Shown piece after piece: positions 19,263 through 29,201 of a stretch of DNA of 64,000 nucleotides (position 1 is its first letter; each line of letters begins with the position of its first letter). The notes below the pieces were generated by a model. The model had not been told where the DNA came from, ran no database searches, and saw only the letters and a list, made by a program, of their open reading frames with translations. The stretch is from assembly GCA_026390795.1 (NCBI GenBank), contig JAPLFG010000004.1:231604-295603 (forward strand). The letters run 5' to 3'. Origin of the DNA: Ignavibacteriales bacterium. Its GTDB lineage: Bacteria; Bacteroidota; Ignavibacteria; Ignavibacteriales; Melioribacteraceae. The position numbers and the translations under genes are program-made.

Positions 19263-20498
19263 ATGCAGCAGCCGAAGGATAATCTTTTCAAACATATATT
19301 TAACACAACTGTTCTGGTCGCCTCACTCGGGTATTTTGTTGATATCTACGATCTGATCCTTTTTGGAATTGTACGCGTGCCAAGTTTAACTTATCTTGGA
19401 ATTAAGGGCGATCAATTGATAAAGGTTGGAGTTTTACTTTTAAATATGCAGATGGGCGGAATGCTAATAGGGGGAATAATTTTTGGAATCTGGGGCGATA
19501 AAAAAGGAAGGCTCTCGGTTTTGTTCGGATCAATTTTCATTTATTCAATTGCAAATCTACTAAATGCATTTGTTTCATCCGTAGAAGTGTATGCAATTCT
19601 AAGGTTTGTTGCCGGAGTTGGTCTTGCGGGTGAACTTGGCGCCGCTGTAACATTGGTCAGCGAAGTAATGACAAAAGAAACACGCGGATATGGAACAGCG
19701 ATTGTTGCAACTATCGGTGTAAGCGGTGCGATATTCGCCGCGATTATTGGCGAAATATTTAGCTGGCAGACTGCATTTATAATTGGCGGTGTCCTTGGAT
19801 TAATACTTCTCTTAACACGTATAAAAATGTTCGAGTCGGGAATGTATAAATCGCTCGAATCGTCAAATGTGCGCAAAGGAGATTTTCTAAAATTATTTAC
19901 TTCTAGAGACCGTTTCTTCCGTTATCTCTATTGTATACTAATCGGCTTGCCAATTTGGTTTGTGGTAGGAATTCTGGTTACCTTCTCGCCGGAATTCGGA
20001 AAAGTTTTAGGCGTAACAGAACCATTCAAAGCCGGAAATTCTATTTTATTTACTTATTCCGGATTGATCTTCGGTGATTTTGCAAGCGGATTTTTAAGTC
20101 AAATAATCAAGAGCAGAAAAAAGGTTGTGATGATCTTCATCTCTCTAACATTTTTATTTGTTCTGGTTTATCTGTTCACAAGCGGCTTGACATCAACGAT
20201 GTTTTATGGTTTGTGTGTTTTGCTTGGATTCTCGATCGGCTACTGGGCAGTGTTTGTTACAACTGCTTCCGAACAATTTGGAACTAATTTAAGATCGACT
20301 GTTACAACAACTGTCCCAAATTTTATTCGAGGTTCTGTTGTTCCGATTACACTCGTATTTTCCTACCTCAGAGTTTCGATGGGAATGATCCACGCTGCAT
20401 TAGTTGTAGGAATTATTTCGGTTCTGATAGCATTTTTTGCAGCTTATAAATTGGAAGAGACTTACGGAAAAGATTTGAATTACCTTGAACAAATTTGA
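19263..20498 (+). CDS. MFS transporter (metabolite:H+ symporter-like)
   Basis: A 411-residue inner-membrane transporter with 12 predicted helices in two halves. The loop 2-3 signature is visible as GIWGDKKGRLSVL, and helix 4-5 has RFVAGVGLAGELGAAVTLVSE, as in the MHS/sugar-porter branches. The substrate is not predictable, although the family usually carries organic acids or sugars with protons. It sits in a row of membrane-protein genes (MgtC-like upstream, DedA downstream) but with separate spacers of 43-93 bp. Confidence 0.88.
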   Translation: MQQPKDNLFKHIFNTTVLVASLGYFVDIYDLILFGIVRVPSLTYLGIKGDQLIKVGVLLLNMQMGGMLIGGIIFGIWGDKKGRLSVLFGSIFIYSIANLLNAFVSSVEVYAILRFVAGVGLAGELGAAVTLVSEVMTKETRGYGTAIVATIGVSGAIFAAIIGEIFSWQTAFIIGGVLGLILLLTRIKMFESGMYKSLESSNVRKGDFLKLFTSRDRFFRYLYCILIGLPIWFVVGILVTFSPEFGKVLGVTEPFKAGNSILFTYSGLIFGDFASGFLSQIIKSRKKVVMIFISLTFLFVLVYLFTSGLTSTMFYGLCVLLGFSIGYWAVFVTTASEQFGTNLRSTVTTTVPNFIRGSVVPITLVFSYLRVSMGMIHAALVVGIISVLIAFFAAYKLEETYGKDLNYLEQI

Positions 20499-20540
20499 TT
20501 AACCTTTTCTAAAATAATTTATAATAAAATTTTTCTTACT

Positions 20541-21185
20541 ATGGAATATCTAATCGACCTCTTTCTTCATCTTGACAAACATCTTAATGAAATAATTCTT
20601 CAGTATGGCGCGGTTACCTATGTTATACTCTTCCTCGTAATCTTTGCAGAGACGGGATTTGTATTCACGCCTTTTCTTCCCGGCGATTCACTTCTTTTTG
20701 CAGCAGGTACATTTGCCGCAATAGGATCATTCAATATTCATCTTCTTTTTCTGATCCTTTCTCTTGCAGCCATCATTGGAGATTCGGTTAATTATTGGCT
20801 CGGCCATTACGTCGGCGTGAAGTTATTTGAAAAGAGTAACCGCTTTCTGAAAAAAAAATATTTTGACCGTACACATAAATTTTACGAGAAGCATGGCGGT
20901 AAAACAATAATACTCGCTCGTTTTATTCCCATCATAAGAACCTTTGCGCCTTTTGTTGCGGGTGTCGGCGCTATGACGTACTCCAAGTTCATTGCTTTTA
21001 ATATAATCGGAGGAATTCTTTGGTGTGGATTATTTATTTACGGCGGATATTTTTTCGGGAATTTATCGTTCGTAAAAAACAATTTCTCTTTCGTTATAAT
21101 TGCAATAATCCTTATTTCAACACTCCCAATATTTGTTGAATTTATAAGGTTTCGCTTATCGAAAAATAATACAGATCTTGAATGA
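20541..21185 (+). CDS. DedA family membrane protein
   Basis: A 214-residue inner-membrane protein with the DedA/SNARE-associated (VTT) signature: FAETGFVFTPFLPGDSLLFAAG near the N-terminus and ARFIPIIRTFAPFVAGVGAM in the middle, including the conserved Glu, Arg and Pro residues. Family members act as lipid scramblases or support membrane homeostasis and proton-motive force. Full length. It follows the MFS gene by 42 bp on the same strand and is convergent with the amino-acid permease gene, only 13 bp away. Confidence 0.92.
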   Translation: MEYLIDLFLHLDKHLNEIILQYGAVTYVILFLVIFAETGFVFTPFLPGDSLLFAAGTFAAIGSFNIHLLFLILSLAAIIGDSVNYWLGHYVGVKLFEKSNRFLKKKYFDRTHKFYEKHGGKTIILARFIPIIRTFAPFVAGVGAMTYSKFIAFNIIGGILWCGLFIYGGYFFGNLSFVKNNFSFVIIAIILISTLPIFVEFIRFRLSKNNTDLE

Positions 21186-21198
21186 ACTTAAATCAATT

Positions 21199-22665
21199 CT
21201 ATTTTGCGTATCTTTTCTGGAAATAATTCCAACCGTAAAAAACCGGAATTCCGAGCAATACAATTATTAGTCCCGGCCATGTGTATTCCGGCTTGTAAAG
21301 AAGTAGTATAACAGCAACAGATGCCGCTAAGAATATATAAAGAATCGGCAGCACCGGATAACCGAAAGCTTTGTAAGGTCGCTCGGCATTCGGTTGTTTT
21401 TTCCGAAGAATAAATATTCCAACAACTGTAAGAATGTAAAAGATAAGGACAGCAAAGACAACGTAATCAAGAAGTTGTGAATATGAACCGGAGAGACAAA
21501 GCAAACTTGCCCATACTCCTTGAATGATCAATGCTTTTGACGGAACTGAATTTTTATTCAATGTACCTGTTGATTTGAAAAATAATTTATCTTTTGCCAT
21601 CGCATAGTAAACCCTCGCACCGGCAAGTATCAATCCGTTATTGCATCCGAATGTTGAGACCATAATTAACAGAGCCATTATAATTGCGGCGGGTTCGCCA
21701 AAAATTAAATTTGCCGCCGCCGTTCCAACTCTATCTTCTGCAGCAAATTGAATCCCCATACTCATTACATCTTTTCCAGCCGGGTTTCCTACTAATGGAA
21801 GAACAACCAGATAAGCAACGTTAGCAAGACAGTAAAGAGTTATTACAATCAAAGTTCCAAAGAATAAACTTAGCGGAATATTTCTTTTCGGGTTTTTAAT
21901 TTCGCTTGCGGTGAATGTAATATTTTCCCAGGCGACACTTGAGAAAATCGAACCAACCATAGCAACACCGATTGCCGCTATAATTGAAAATCCGGTTAGA
22001 GATTCTACCCACCCGATTTTTCCATCAACAAGGTGAATCCACTTTCCTTGCCAGATATTTGAAAAGTTTGCGCTGATTGCCTGTGAGTTCGATCCGATAA
22101 ATAAACCGAGAAGAATCAATCCAAATAGTGCAAGAGTTTTTGCAGTTGTAAAAAGTCCTTGAACAATCTTAGCTTGATGCAATCCGCGTATATTTATATA
22201 AGTTAGAACAATTATTGAAGCAATGGCAAGAATTTGTCCGGCATGTATTTTCAAACCTAAAGGCGCAAATAGAATATTTGTAGAACTAAACCAAGGGAAA
22301 ATAACCGCGGTAAATTTTGCAAATGCAACAGCGACTGCAGCTATAGTTCCCGTTTGTATTACAAGGAATAAAGTCCAGCCGTATAAAAATCCGATTAATG
22401 GATTGTAAGACTCGCGGAGATAGACATACTGCCCGCCGGCATGCGGCATCATTGCGGCAAGCTCGCCGTAACTAAGAGCACCAATGATTGTTATTACACC
22501 GGTGATCAGCCAGACTAACAGCAACAAACCGCTTGAACCAACTGTGCGCGATATATCCGCACTTACAATAAAGATTCCCGAACCGATCATTGAACCAATT
22601 ACAATCATTGTGGAATCGAATAATCCGAGTTCGCGTTTAAATTCTTGTGTTGTTTCTCCGGTCAT
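21199..22665 (-). CDS. APC-family amino acid permease
   Basis: A 488-residue inner-membrane permease with 12 helices. The first helix holds the APC substrate-binding motif IGSMIGSGIFI, and the Tyr/Gly-rich YVYLRESYNPLIGFLYGW segment is typical of the LAT/amino-acid antiporter branch. The start at 22665 is chosen because a GGCGGAG box precedes it and because family proteins begin just before the ELGLFD segment. The longer frame would run into the htpG terminator hairpin. Substrate specificity is not evident. Confidence 0.9.
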   Translation of the reverse strand: MTGETTQEFKRELGLFDSTMIVIGSMIGSGIFIVSADISRTVGSSGLLLLVWLITGVITIIGALSYGELAAMMPHAGGQYVYLRESYNPLIGFLYGWTLFLVIQTGTIAAVAVAFAKFTAVIFPWFSSTNILFAPLGLKIHAGQILAIASIIVLTYINIRGLHQAKIVQGLFTTAKTLALFGLILLGLFIGSNSQAISANFSNIWQGKWIHLVDGKIGWVESLTGFSIIAAIGVAMVGSIFSSVAWENITFTASEIKNPKRNIPLSLFFGTLIVITLYCLANVAYLVVLPLVGNPAGKDVMSMGIQFAAEDRVGTAAANLIFGEPAAIIMALLIMVSTFGCNNGLILAGARVYYAMAKDKLFFKSTGTLNKNSVPSKALIIQGVWASLLCLSGSYSQLLDYVVFAVLIFYILTVVGIFILRKKQPNAERPYKAFGYPVLPILYIFLAASVAVILLLYKPEYTWPGLIIVLLGIPVFYGWNYFQKRYAK

Positions 22666-22719
22666 ATCTCCGCCTTGATATTTTGATTGGAATTTAATTC
22701 TTCGCGCAATCAAGAGCCA

Positions 22720-22750
22720 CAAAAAAATGCCTTGCAGCAAGCAAGGCATT
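22720..22750 (-). terminator. rho-independent terminator of htpG
   Basis: A 9-bp stem (ATGCCTTGC / GCAAGGCAT) with a 5-nt loop, followed on the minus strand by a run of seven T. It lies about 40 bp beyond the htpG stop codon. Confidence 0.9.
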
Positions 22751-22787
22751 CTCATAAAATCACCGGACTATTTTTGATTATAGTCCT

Positions 22788-24692
22788 CTAATTAATTTTT
22801 TTAACCTCCACATACCATTCGCTTGACTGTTCCAACGATTTATTAAGTCGTTGAATTAAAGTATGCGGATCGTCCAGACTTCCTTCCTGGAGAAGTGCTG
22901 ATTCAAAAAGTTGTTCTGTTACGTTTACAATGAAATCATCGTTCGAATCGGCTTTAAATACCTTTATCAGGTTTCTTACCAATTTATGATTTGGATTTAC
23001 CTCGAATATTTTTTTCTGCTGTCCCATCTCTTTATTCGTCATCCTCAAAATCTTCTGCATTGCGGCGGATAAGCCTTCATCCTTAGAGACAATGCATGAT
23101 GCGCTGTCAACCAAACGGTCGGATTTCACAACGTCTTCAACCCGGTCGGATAAGATTGATTTCATTTTTGAAAGAAGACTGAAGAAATGTTTCTCATCAT
23201 CCTTTGTCAGTTCTTCAATATCGTTTTTCTTTTCTTCGACATTTTTTATATCGCTCATTTTCTTTGAATCGGCTGAATCGGCAGATTTGAAATCAAATTC
23301 CTTGTATTTACGGATTGATTGAACCACAAATTCATCAATCGGATCAATGAGATAAAGAACTTCTAATCCCTTGTTTTTAAAGATCTCCATATGCGGATCC
23401 AACTTAATTGCATCACGATTTGTACCGGTTATAAAATAAATTTCCTTTTGACCTTCTTTCATACGCGTTGTATAATCGGCTAATGACGTAAGCTCATCTT
23501 TATCTTTGCAGAAAGAAGAATTGAAACGGATCAAATCTAAATACTTGTCGTGATTTGCGAAGTCACTGTAACCAAGTTTAAATATCTTCCCATGTTCTTT
23601 CCAAAAATCATTGTAAGCGGTAGAATCGTTCTTAGCTTTTTCCGATAGGTAATTAAAGATCGTGCTTGAAACACTCGAAGCGATTTTTGTAAAGACAACA
23701 TTCTCTTGTAGCGTCTCACGCGATATATTAAGAGGTAAATCTTCTGAATCCACAACACCTTTTACAAAACTTAAATACTCCGGCAACAATTCTTTATTCT
23801 TGTGCTGGATCAAAACACGGCGGACATAAAGATCCAAACCGTAATTCTCTCTATCCTGCCAGAAGAAATCATTACTCTTTTTAGGAATGAAAAGCAAAAC
23901 GTTGAATTGAATCGGCGCGTCAACAGATTTGTGAATAACATCTATCGGACCTTCAGAATCGTAACTCAAGAATTTATAGAACTCATCATATTGTTCTTTT
24001 GTAATTGAACTTTTAGGTTCACGCCAGAGAGCACTGACCGTATTAATTTTTTCTTTTTCCAAAAATATTGGGTATGATATAAAATTAGAATGCTTCTTAA
24101 TTATGTTTTCAAGGCGCCACTTCTCCGCAAACTCAGCGGCGTCATCTTTTAGATAAACTTCAACTTTAGTACCGCGCGGAAGTTTTTCGTCGAGTTCAAT
24201 TATTTCATACTCTCCAAGTCCATCGGATTTCCACTCTACAGCTTTCTCATCATTGCGGAAAGATTTTGTTTTAATAATTACTTCATGCGCTACCATGAAA
24301 ACGGAATAGAACCCCACTCCGAATTTTCCAATTATATTGCTCGCATCGGCTTTAGTCTCTGCGATTAATCGTACAAATTCCTCGGTGCCGGATTTCGCGA
24401 TCGTCCCGATGTTTGTTATTAATTCGTCATGTGTCATTCCGATTCCCGTATCGGTAATTGTTAGAAGTTTCTTCTTCTCATCGAATTCTATTTTTATTTC
24501 GAGCGGTAAATCTTTGTCGAACATTTCAGTTCCGCGGTTCGATTCGAAGCGCAATTTATCCAATGCATCCGAGGCATTAGAAATCAATTCCCTCAGAAAA
24601 ATTTCTCTGCTTGTATATAATGAGTGAACGAGTATATCAAGAAGTTTCTTAACCTCAGCTTTGAACTCATATTTTTTGGTGCTTTCAGTCAT
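22788..24692 (-). CDS. htpG: molecular chaperone HtpG (Hsp90)
   Basis: A 634-residue cytoplasmic Hsp90 that refolds client proteins in an ATP-dependent cycle. The GHKL ATPase domain is complete: ELISNASDALDKLRFES, DTGIGM and GKFGVGFYSVF. The middle domain has NISRETLQ with the catalytic-loop Arg. The C-terminal dimerisation domain ends near LNKSLEQSSEW. Length is normal. AAGGAAAA precedes the ATG. A TTGAAA-17-TATTTT promoter lies right behind the upstream GH2 gene's stop, and a strong terminator follows. Confidence 0.97.
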   Translation of the reverse strand: MTESTKKYEFKAEVKKLLDILVHSLYTSREIFLRELISNASDALDKLRFESNRGTEMFDKDLPLEIKIEFDEKKKLLTITDTGIGMTHDELITNIGTIAKSGTEEFVRLIAETKADASNIIGKFGVGFYSVFMVAHEVIIKTKSFRNDEKAVEWKSDGLGEYEIIELDEKLPRGTKVEVYLKDDAAEFAEKWRLENIIKKHSNFISYPIFLEKEKINTVSALWREPKSSITKEQYDEFYKFLSYDSEGPIDVIHKSVDAPIQFNVLLFIPKKSNDFFWQDRENYGLDLYVRRVLIQHKNKELLPEYLSFVKGVVDSEDLPLNISRETLQENVVFTKIASSVSSTIFNYLSEKAKNDSTAYNDFWKEHGKIFKLGYSDFANHDKYLDLIRFNSSFCKDKDELTSLADYTTRMKEGQKEIYFITGTNRDAIKLDPHMEIFKNKGLEVLYLIDPIDEFVVQSIRKYKEFDFKSADSADSKKMSDIKNVEEKKNDIEELTKDDEKHFFSLLSKMKSILSDRVEDVVKSDRLVDSASCIVSKDEGLSAAMQKILRMTNKEMGQQKKIFEVNPNHKLVRNLIKVFKADSNDDFIVNVTEQLFESALLQEGSLDDPHTLIQRLNKSLEQSSEWYVEVKKIN

Positions 24693-24735
24693 TTGCTTTT
24701 CCTTTTTTCAGTTTAATTCTATGTTTTCCGGTTCA

Positions 24736-24764
24736 AAAATAAAATTCACGGAATTATTTTTCAA
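24736..24764 (-). promoter_or_regulatory. predicted htpG promoter
   Basis: On the minus strand TTGAAA, 17-nt spacer, TATTTT, starting 1 bp beyond the GH2 stop codon and about 45 bp before the htpG ATG. Confidence 0.55.
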
Positions 24765-26567
24765 TTACTTTTTAACATCGTATAATTTTCTAATCGCGGT
24801 TTTAACATTCTCATTTTCCATTTTAATGACTTTCCTATCATAAGTCATTACTCCGTTTACTTCCACTTCCACGTCGGTAGTTTGAGTGTAAACAGCAGCC
24901 GATAGTCCTTTTGAAATCAATGCGGGAATTTTTTCAATAAGAGTGATAAAAGCTTTTTGCAATTCATCCAAATCTTTGTAAGATCTGTAACCCCAATTAT
25001 CTTTTTCCTTCCATGTATGTCCTTCAATTGGTAATCCGAGTCCGCCGAACTCACCAAGGACCAAAGCGCGGTTATCTTTCTTATCATTAGGCATTGACGG
25101 ACCGGGATAGTCATGGCGGTCCTGTATATTTCCTGCAGCCGGTAGATCGGTCCATCCGCTCGGTCCATCTACCAAACGCGAACTGTCATAATGAGTAATC
25201 CAATTACAAATCTTTATTGTGTTTGATTGTCCCCATCCTTCATTGAACGGAATCCACGCAATGATTGACGGATAATTATAATGCTCATCAATTATTTCTT
25301 TCAATTCCGTTTCGTATTGATATTCCGATTGGGCGCTTCTCAATTGTTCTCCGTTATCACCGTACTGAAGATCCATATCGCCGCTCGGCATATCCTGCCA
25401 AACAAGAATTCCAAGTCGATCGCAATGATAATAGTACCGCGCCGGTTCAACTTTTACATGCTTACGGATCAAATTAAATCCGAGCTCTTTCAGTTTTACA
25501 ATATCGAAAGCGAGCGCTTCATCGGATGGCGCCGTATATAATCCGTCGGGCCACCAGCCCTGGTCTAAAGTTCCGAACTGAAATAAAAATTTATTGTTCA
25601 GCATCATTCGCGGAATTCCATTTTCATCTTTTGCTAGAGAGATCTTTCTCATTGCGAAATATGATTTCACTTCGTCTATAACTTTTCCGTTCCTCATCAG
25701 AGAAATTTTTAGATCATAGAGAAAAGGACTATCGGGAGTCCACAATTTTTGAGCATCAATTTTGAGAAATAAATTTTTAGATGAATTAAATTCTCTCTGT
25801 ACTATTACTTTACTGCCATCAAAAGCGGCGACATTTATTTTATCCCCTTCCATCCATCCGGCAACATCCGTATCTATGGTTAATTGATTTTTATCGATAT
25901 CGGGAGTCTGTTTGGTTCCTCTAATATAACTTTGATTAACCGGTTCGAGCCAGACTGTCTGCCAGATTCCCGTTACGGATGTATACCAGATACTTCCCGG
26001 TTTTTTAACTTGCTTTCCTCGCGGCTGGAATCCGTCGTCGCTCGGATCCCAAACGGAAACTTGAATTTCCTGTACATCCGTTTTTACAAGTTGACCGGTT
26101 ATATCGAAATTAAATTCATCATATCCGCCCCGGTGCGATCCGACTTTAATATTATTTACATAAACATCTGTCTCCCAATCCGAAGCGCCGAAATGAAGAA
26201 TGATTCTTTTCCCTTTCCACTTCTCCGGAAGGTCAAATTTTGTTTTGTACCATAATAAATTTTCTTTCCCTACAATTCTCCCAGCACCCGATAATGAAGA
26301 CTCAATTCCAAACGGAACTAATATTTTATTCGAGAATGTTTCGGGCATTCCGCCGAATCTCGGTTGAATCGAATAATCCCATAATCCGTTTAGATTTTTC
26401 CATTCATCACGTACTAATTGCGGGCGAGGATATTCGGGCAATACATTAGAAGGATTTAATTGTTCACCCCAAATTGTTTTGATCTTAACATCTGCCGCTT
26501 TCCATTGCTGCGCCGTAACCTGTACAAAGATCAGAAAAGAGAGAAGAGAAAAAAATATTTTTTTCAT
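24765..26567 (-). CDS. glycoside hydrolase family 2, exported
   Basis: A 600-residue beta-glycosidase with a Sec signal (about 1-19). The GH2 order is clear: sugar-binding jelly roll (about 35-200, NLNGLWDYSI, HFGASDWETDVYVNN), immunoglobulin-like sandwich (about 200-300) and TIM barrel (about 300-590). The acid/base is Glu443 in PFNEGWGQ and the nucleophile is Glu506 in LGEFGG. The activity could be beta-galactosidase, glucuronidase or mannosidase, and the sequence does not decide. It is shorter than large LacZ enzymes, as is common in Bacteroidota. It has an SD (CGGAGACC). Confidence 0.9.
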   Translation of the reverse strand: MKKIFFSLLSFLIFVQVTAQQWKAADVKIKTIWGEQLNPSNVLPEYPRPQLVRDEWKNLNGLWDYSIQPRFGGMPETFSNKILVPFGIESSLSGAGRIVGKENLLWYKTKFDLPEKWKGKRIILHFGASDWETDVYVNNIKVGSHRGGYDEFNFDITGQLVKTDVQEIQVSVWDPSDDGFQPRGKQVKKPGSIWYTSVTGIWQTVWLEPVNQSYIRGTKQTPDIDKNQLTIDTDVAGWMEGDKINVAAFDGSKVIVQREFNSSKNLFLKIDAQKLWTPDSPFLYDLKISLMRNGKVIDEVKSYFAMRKISLAKDENGIPRMMLNNKFLFQFGTLDQGWWPDGLYTAPSDEALAFDIVKLKELGFNLIRKHVKVEPARYYYHCDRLGILVWQDMPSGDMDLQYGDNGEQLRSAQSEYQYETELKEIIDEHYNYPSIIAWIPFNEGWGQSNTIKICNWITHYDSSRLVDGPSGWTDLPAAGNIQDRHDYPGPSMPNDKKDNRALVLGEFGGLGLPIEGHTWKEKDNWGYRSYKDLDELQKAFITLIEKIPALISKGLSAAVYTQTTDVEVEVNGVMTYDRKVIKMENENVKTAIRKLYDVKK

Positions 26568-26707
26568 CTGGGTCTCCGGATAAATTTAATCTTGATTCCA
26601 GATTAATGGAGTGTATAGTAATTGAAGAAATTCTCTTTGAAATACAGATTTCTGTTTACCTGGAATGTGTAATAAGAATCGAGCATCGAACAATATAAAT
26701 TATGTTT

Positions 26708-26872
26708 CTACTCTTTGGTATCTTTCTTTTTATCGTCCTCGTTCAATCCTTTTTTGAATTGTTTTACTCCTTCGCCGATTCCTTTCATCAACTCGGGAAT
26801 TTTTTTACCGCCGAATAATAAAATAAGAACAAGTACAATTAGAATTATCTCTGTAGGACCTAAATTTCCCAT
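26708..26872 (-). CDS. tatA: twin-arginine translocase subunit TatA/TatE
   Basis: A 54-residue protein with one N-terminal membrane helix ([22 protein letters not shown]), the FGxKKxPE hinge, an amphipathic helix and a charged tail: a standard TatA pore subunit for export of folded proteins. The start at 26872 is chosen because AAAGG precedes it and MGNLGPTE is the usual beginning. An upstream in-frame ATG would add 14 basic residues. No tatC is in the window. Confidence 0.92.
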   Translation of the reverse strand: MGNLGPTEIILIVLVLILLFGGKKIPELMKGIGEGVKQFKKGLNEDDKKKDTKE

Positions 26873-26961
26873 TTTAACTTTTCCTTTAATTTTTCTAATG
26901 AAAGATAAAAACAAATAGACCAGTTACAAAATGCGATATTGCCGGTAGATCATTGATTTAA

Positions 26962-29061
26962 TCAATTTACGAGGTTTGGAAAAACATCCGGCGAATAAAG
27001 AGTAATTTTTGGAATCAGATTCGCAGCTTTGGCTGTCTCCCCTCTCGATTCGTAAATCTTCATAAGGTAATAGAGAGCAATCGTATTTGATACATCGCTT
27101 TCGGCTGCTTTCAAGAGATAATTTTGCGCTATCAGAAAATTATTTGCATGATAAAAAGCAATTCCCTTCAACGTATTTATTTCGGAAATTTTTTGAGGAC
27201 AAATTTGTATTACACGGTCGCATTCATCGAGCACTTTCTTAAGCATCGATCTGTCGTTTTGTTCAATCATTCTTAAGAAAGTATTATTAGCTTCTATGTA
27301 ATACTTTAAATACCTGATTCCGCATTTCATACTGAGTTTTCCAATTCCAACATTTTCTTTTCTTGTAAAGACCGGAAGTAACTGATGTAATTCATCCGAA
27401 TAAAAAATTTGAGTATAATAATTTTTGGTGAATTCATCTTGAACGAATAAAGCGCATTCGGCAAATGCACTCGGTTTGGCACCGGCGGGAAAAATAATAT
27501 AATCCGGCTTCTGTGATAAAACATATTCGGCGTTGTAGTGCCTTTCTTTCCATATCACGGGTAATTCTTCGTCTATTCCTTCCACTTCTTTCGGATGATG
27601 GGAAATATATTTATCTGTCAAACCAACAATATCAATTACATGCACATCGGGAAAATATGAGAACGCTCCAATTGTCGACATTGCTACAATTATCTTTTTC
27701 GCGCTCGTGCTCCTGCTCATGTTCTGTTTATTGACCCACTCTGCATAAATTTTCATCTTTTGAACAAGACCGGATTCATATGCGCGCTTTTCCATCATCT
27801 TCGGTTTTTGAAGATTATAATTCATCAATCCGGCAAACGCCATTAATACCAATACTATCAAAGAACCAATCGTTGCGAATATTTTTTTTCTTGGTAAAAT
27901 AAAATTCACAGCATCCGGAATTGCTTTGACGAACAAAATAAAAACAAGAGGCATGATCGGAAGGAAAAAACGATGTATCGGCAGAACATCACCTCCGATG
28001 AGAATGTTAATTATCGTCCAGCATATGATTATCAAATAGAAAAAAGAGATTTCAAAAAGGTTTTTTTTATTTCGAAAAAGAATTAATGGGAATATTAATA
28101 CAAAACCGTAAAATAAATATGCGGCGGCGAATTCCGAAAAGTAATTTAAACCGCGGATTATAAATTCGGTCGAGAATTCAGTCTTTGCATAAAAAGTGTT
28201 CGGTAAAGGATAACCGTAGTAAATTAATCTAAACACAATAAAAACTAACATTGCGACAGTGTAGAAGATAATTTCTTTCTGAAGAGTCCGGTCAATGGCA
28301 GAGCGCATCCTAAAGATAAATTTTCTTTCCCCGCTGCTGTAATAGTTATAAAATATTTTGTGCGTTATTATTAGAATGAAAACAATCAAACCTTCCGGTC
28401 TTACGAGTGAGTTTAAAACTAAAACAAGTACTAACCAGATGTTGGGATTTTTCCTAAACGGATTTTTTAGATATAGAATTATCGAAAAAAGAGTTAGAGA
28501 AACGAATAGAGTTGTTTCCATAGCGCTTACACCCCAATATACCAAAGGTGTTGAGAATGCCAGTATGAAGACCGGGATAAGAGAAATAACTTCATCAAAA
28601 AGATTTTCACCTAACGTCTTTTGTCCAATATCTATTATTATAAAGAGCTGTGCTAAATAAAAGGTAAGGATTAATACAACTATTGAGAAGAAAATTGAAA
28701 GAAATTGCGCGGTATGTTCAATACATGCTAGTTCATGCTCTTGTTCCTGATCTTGATCTGCTCGTACAAAGCGATCAAGATTATGGGAAAAATTATCATC
28801 AATATATTTTTCACCGCTTAAAATCATAACCCAGAGAAAATTAGTATATCCTTCAACTTTTTCTCCTTCATTGAAGACCAACCCCTTTCCTTCCGCGAAA
28901 TTCTTAGCGTAACGGAATGAGGTGTAAGCATCATCTTGAATAAAACGGAGATCAATTAGATTGCTAATATAAAAAGTGATGATTATGAGTAATCCGAAGA
29001 TTCCAAAATATTTTGGAATTGTTTTACCGCTAAGGATTTTTTCCGTGAACGTCAATTTCAT
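26962..29061 (-). CDS. large membrane glycosyltransferase-like protein (GT39/ArnT-like) with TPR tail
   Basis: A 699-residue protein with about 10 membrane helices. After the first helix comes RFIQDDAYTSFRYAKNFAEG (Asp43-Asp44) and then EGYTNFLWV, a pattern of polyprenyl-phosphate-dependent (GT-C) glycosyltransferases, where the first-loop acidic pair is catalytic. A soluble region (about 430-560) and helical TPR-like repeats (about 570-699) follow. Residues about 96-113 are a hydrophilic Asp/Gln/Glu repeat written by short DNA repeats, and a similar repeat sits near residues 446-455. Acceptor and donor are unknown. Confidence 0.75.
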   Translation of the reverse strand: MKLTFTEKILSGKTIPKYFGIFGLLIIITFYISNLIDLRFIQDDAYTSFRYAKNFAEGKGLVFNEGEKVEGYTNFLWVMILSGEKYIDDNFSHNLDRFVRADQDQEQEHELACIEHTAQFLSIFFSIVVLILTFYLAQLFIIIDIGQKTLGENLFDEVISLIPVFILAFSTPLVYWGVSAMETTLFVSLTLFSIILYLKNPFRKNPNIWLVLVLVLNSLVRPEGLIVFILIITHKIFYNYYSSGERKFIFRMRSAIDRTLQKEIIFYTVAMLVFIVFRLIYYGYPLPNTFYAKTEFSTEFIIRGLNYFSEFAAAYLFYGFVLIFPLILFRNKKNLFEISFFYLIIICWTIINILIGGDVLPIHRFFLPIMPLVFILFVKAIPDAVNFILPRKKIFATIGSLIVLVLMAFAGLMNYNLQKPKMMEKRAYESGLVQKMKIYAEWVNKQNMSRSTSAKKIIVAMSTIGAFSYFPDVHVIDIVGLTDKYISHHPKEVEGIDEELPVIWKERHYNAEYVLSQKPDYIIFPAGAKPSAFAECALFVQDEFTKNYYTQIFYSDELHQLLPVFTRKENVGIGKLSMKCGIRYLKYYIEANNTFLRMIEQNDRSMLKKVLDECDRVIQICPQKISEINTLKGIAFYHANNFLIAQNYLLKAAESDVSNTIALYYLMKIYESRGETAKAANLIPKITLYSPDVFPNLVN

Positions 29062-29156
29062 TTCGACAATTATTAATGGCGAGTTGCATCATTAATTTAA
29101 TGATTTTTGGTTTAAGTAAGCCGTTTATTTGTAATTCAACATTCATCTCGAACATT

Positions 29157-29174
29157 GGCGAACTGAAGTTCGCC
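29157..29174. repeat. short palindromic repeat
   Basis: A perfect 8-bp palindrome arm pair (GGCGAACT / AGTTCGCC) lies between two minus-strand genes. It has no U-tract. It looks like a REP-type intergenic palindrome rather than a terminator. Confidence 0.55.
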
Positions 29175-29201
29175 CTACATAAATTTTATTTGGAATAAAT
29201 T

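Noticed and set aside
29157..29174. Palindrome as terminator of the methyltransferase gene
   Set aside because: It lacks a T run on the minus strand and matches the style of intergenic REP palindromes.
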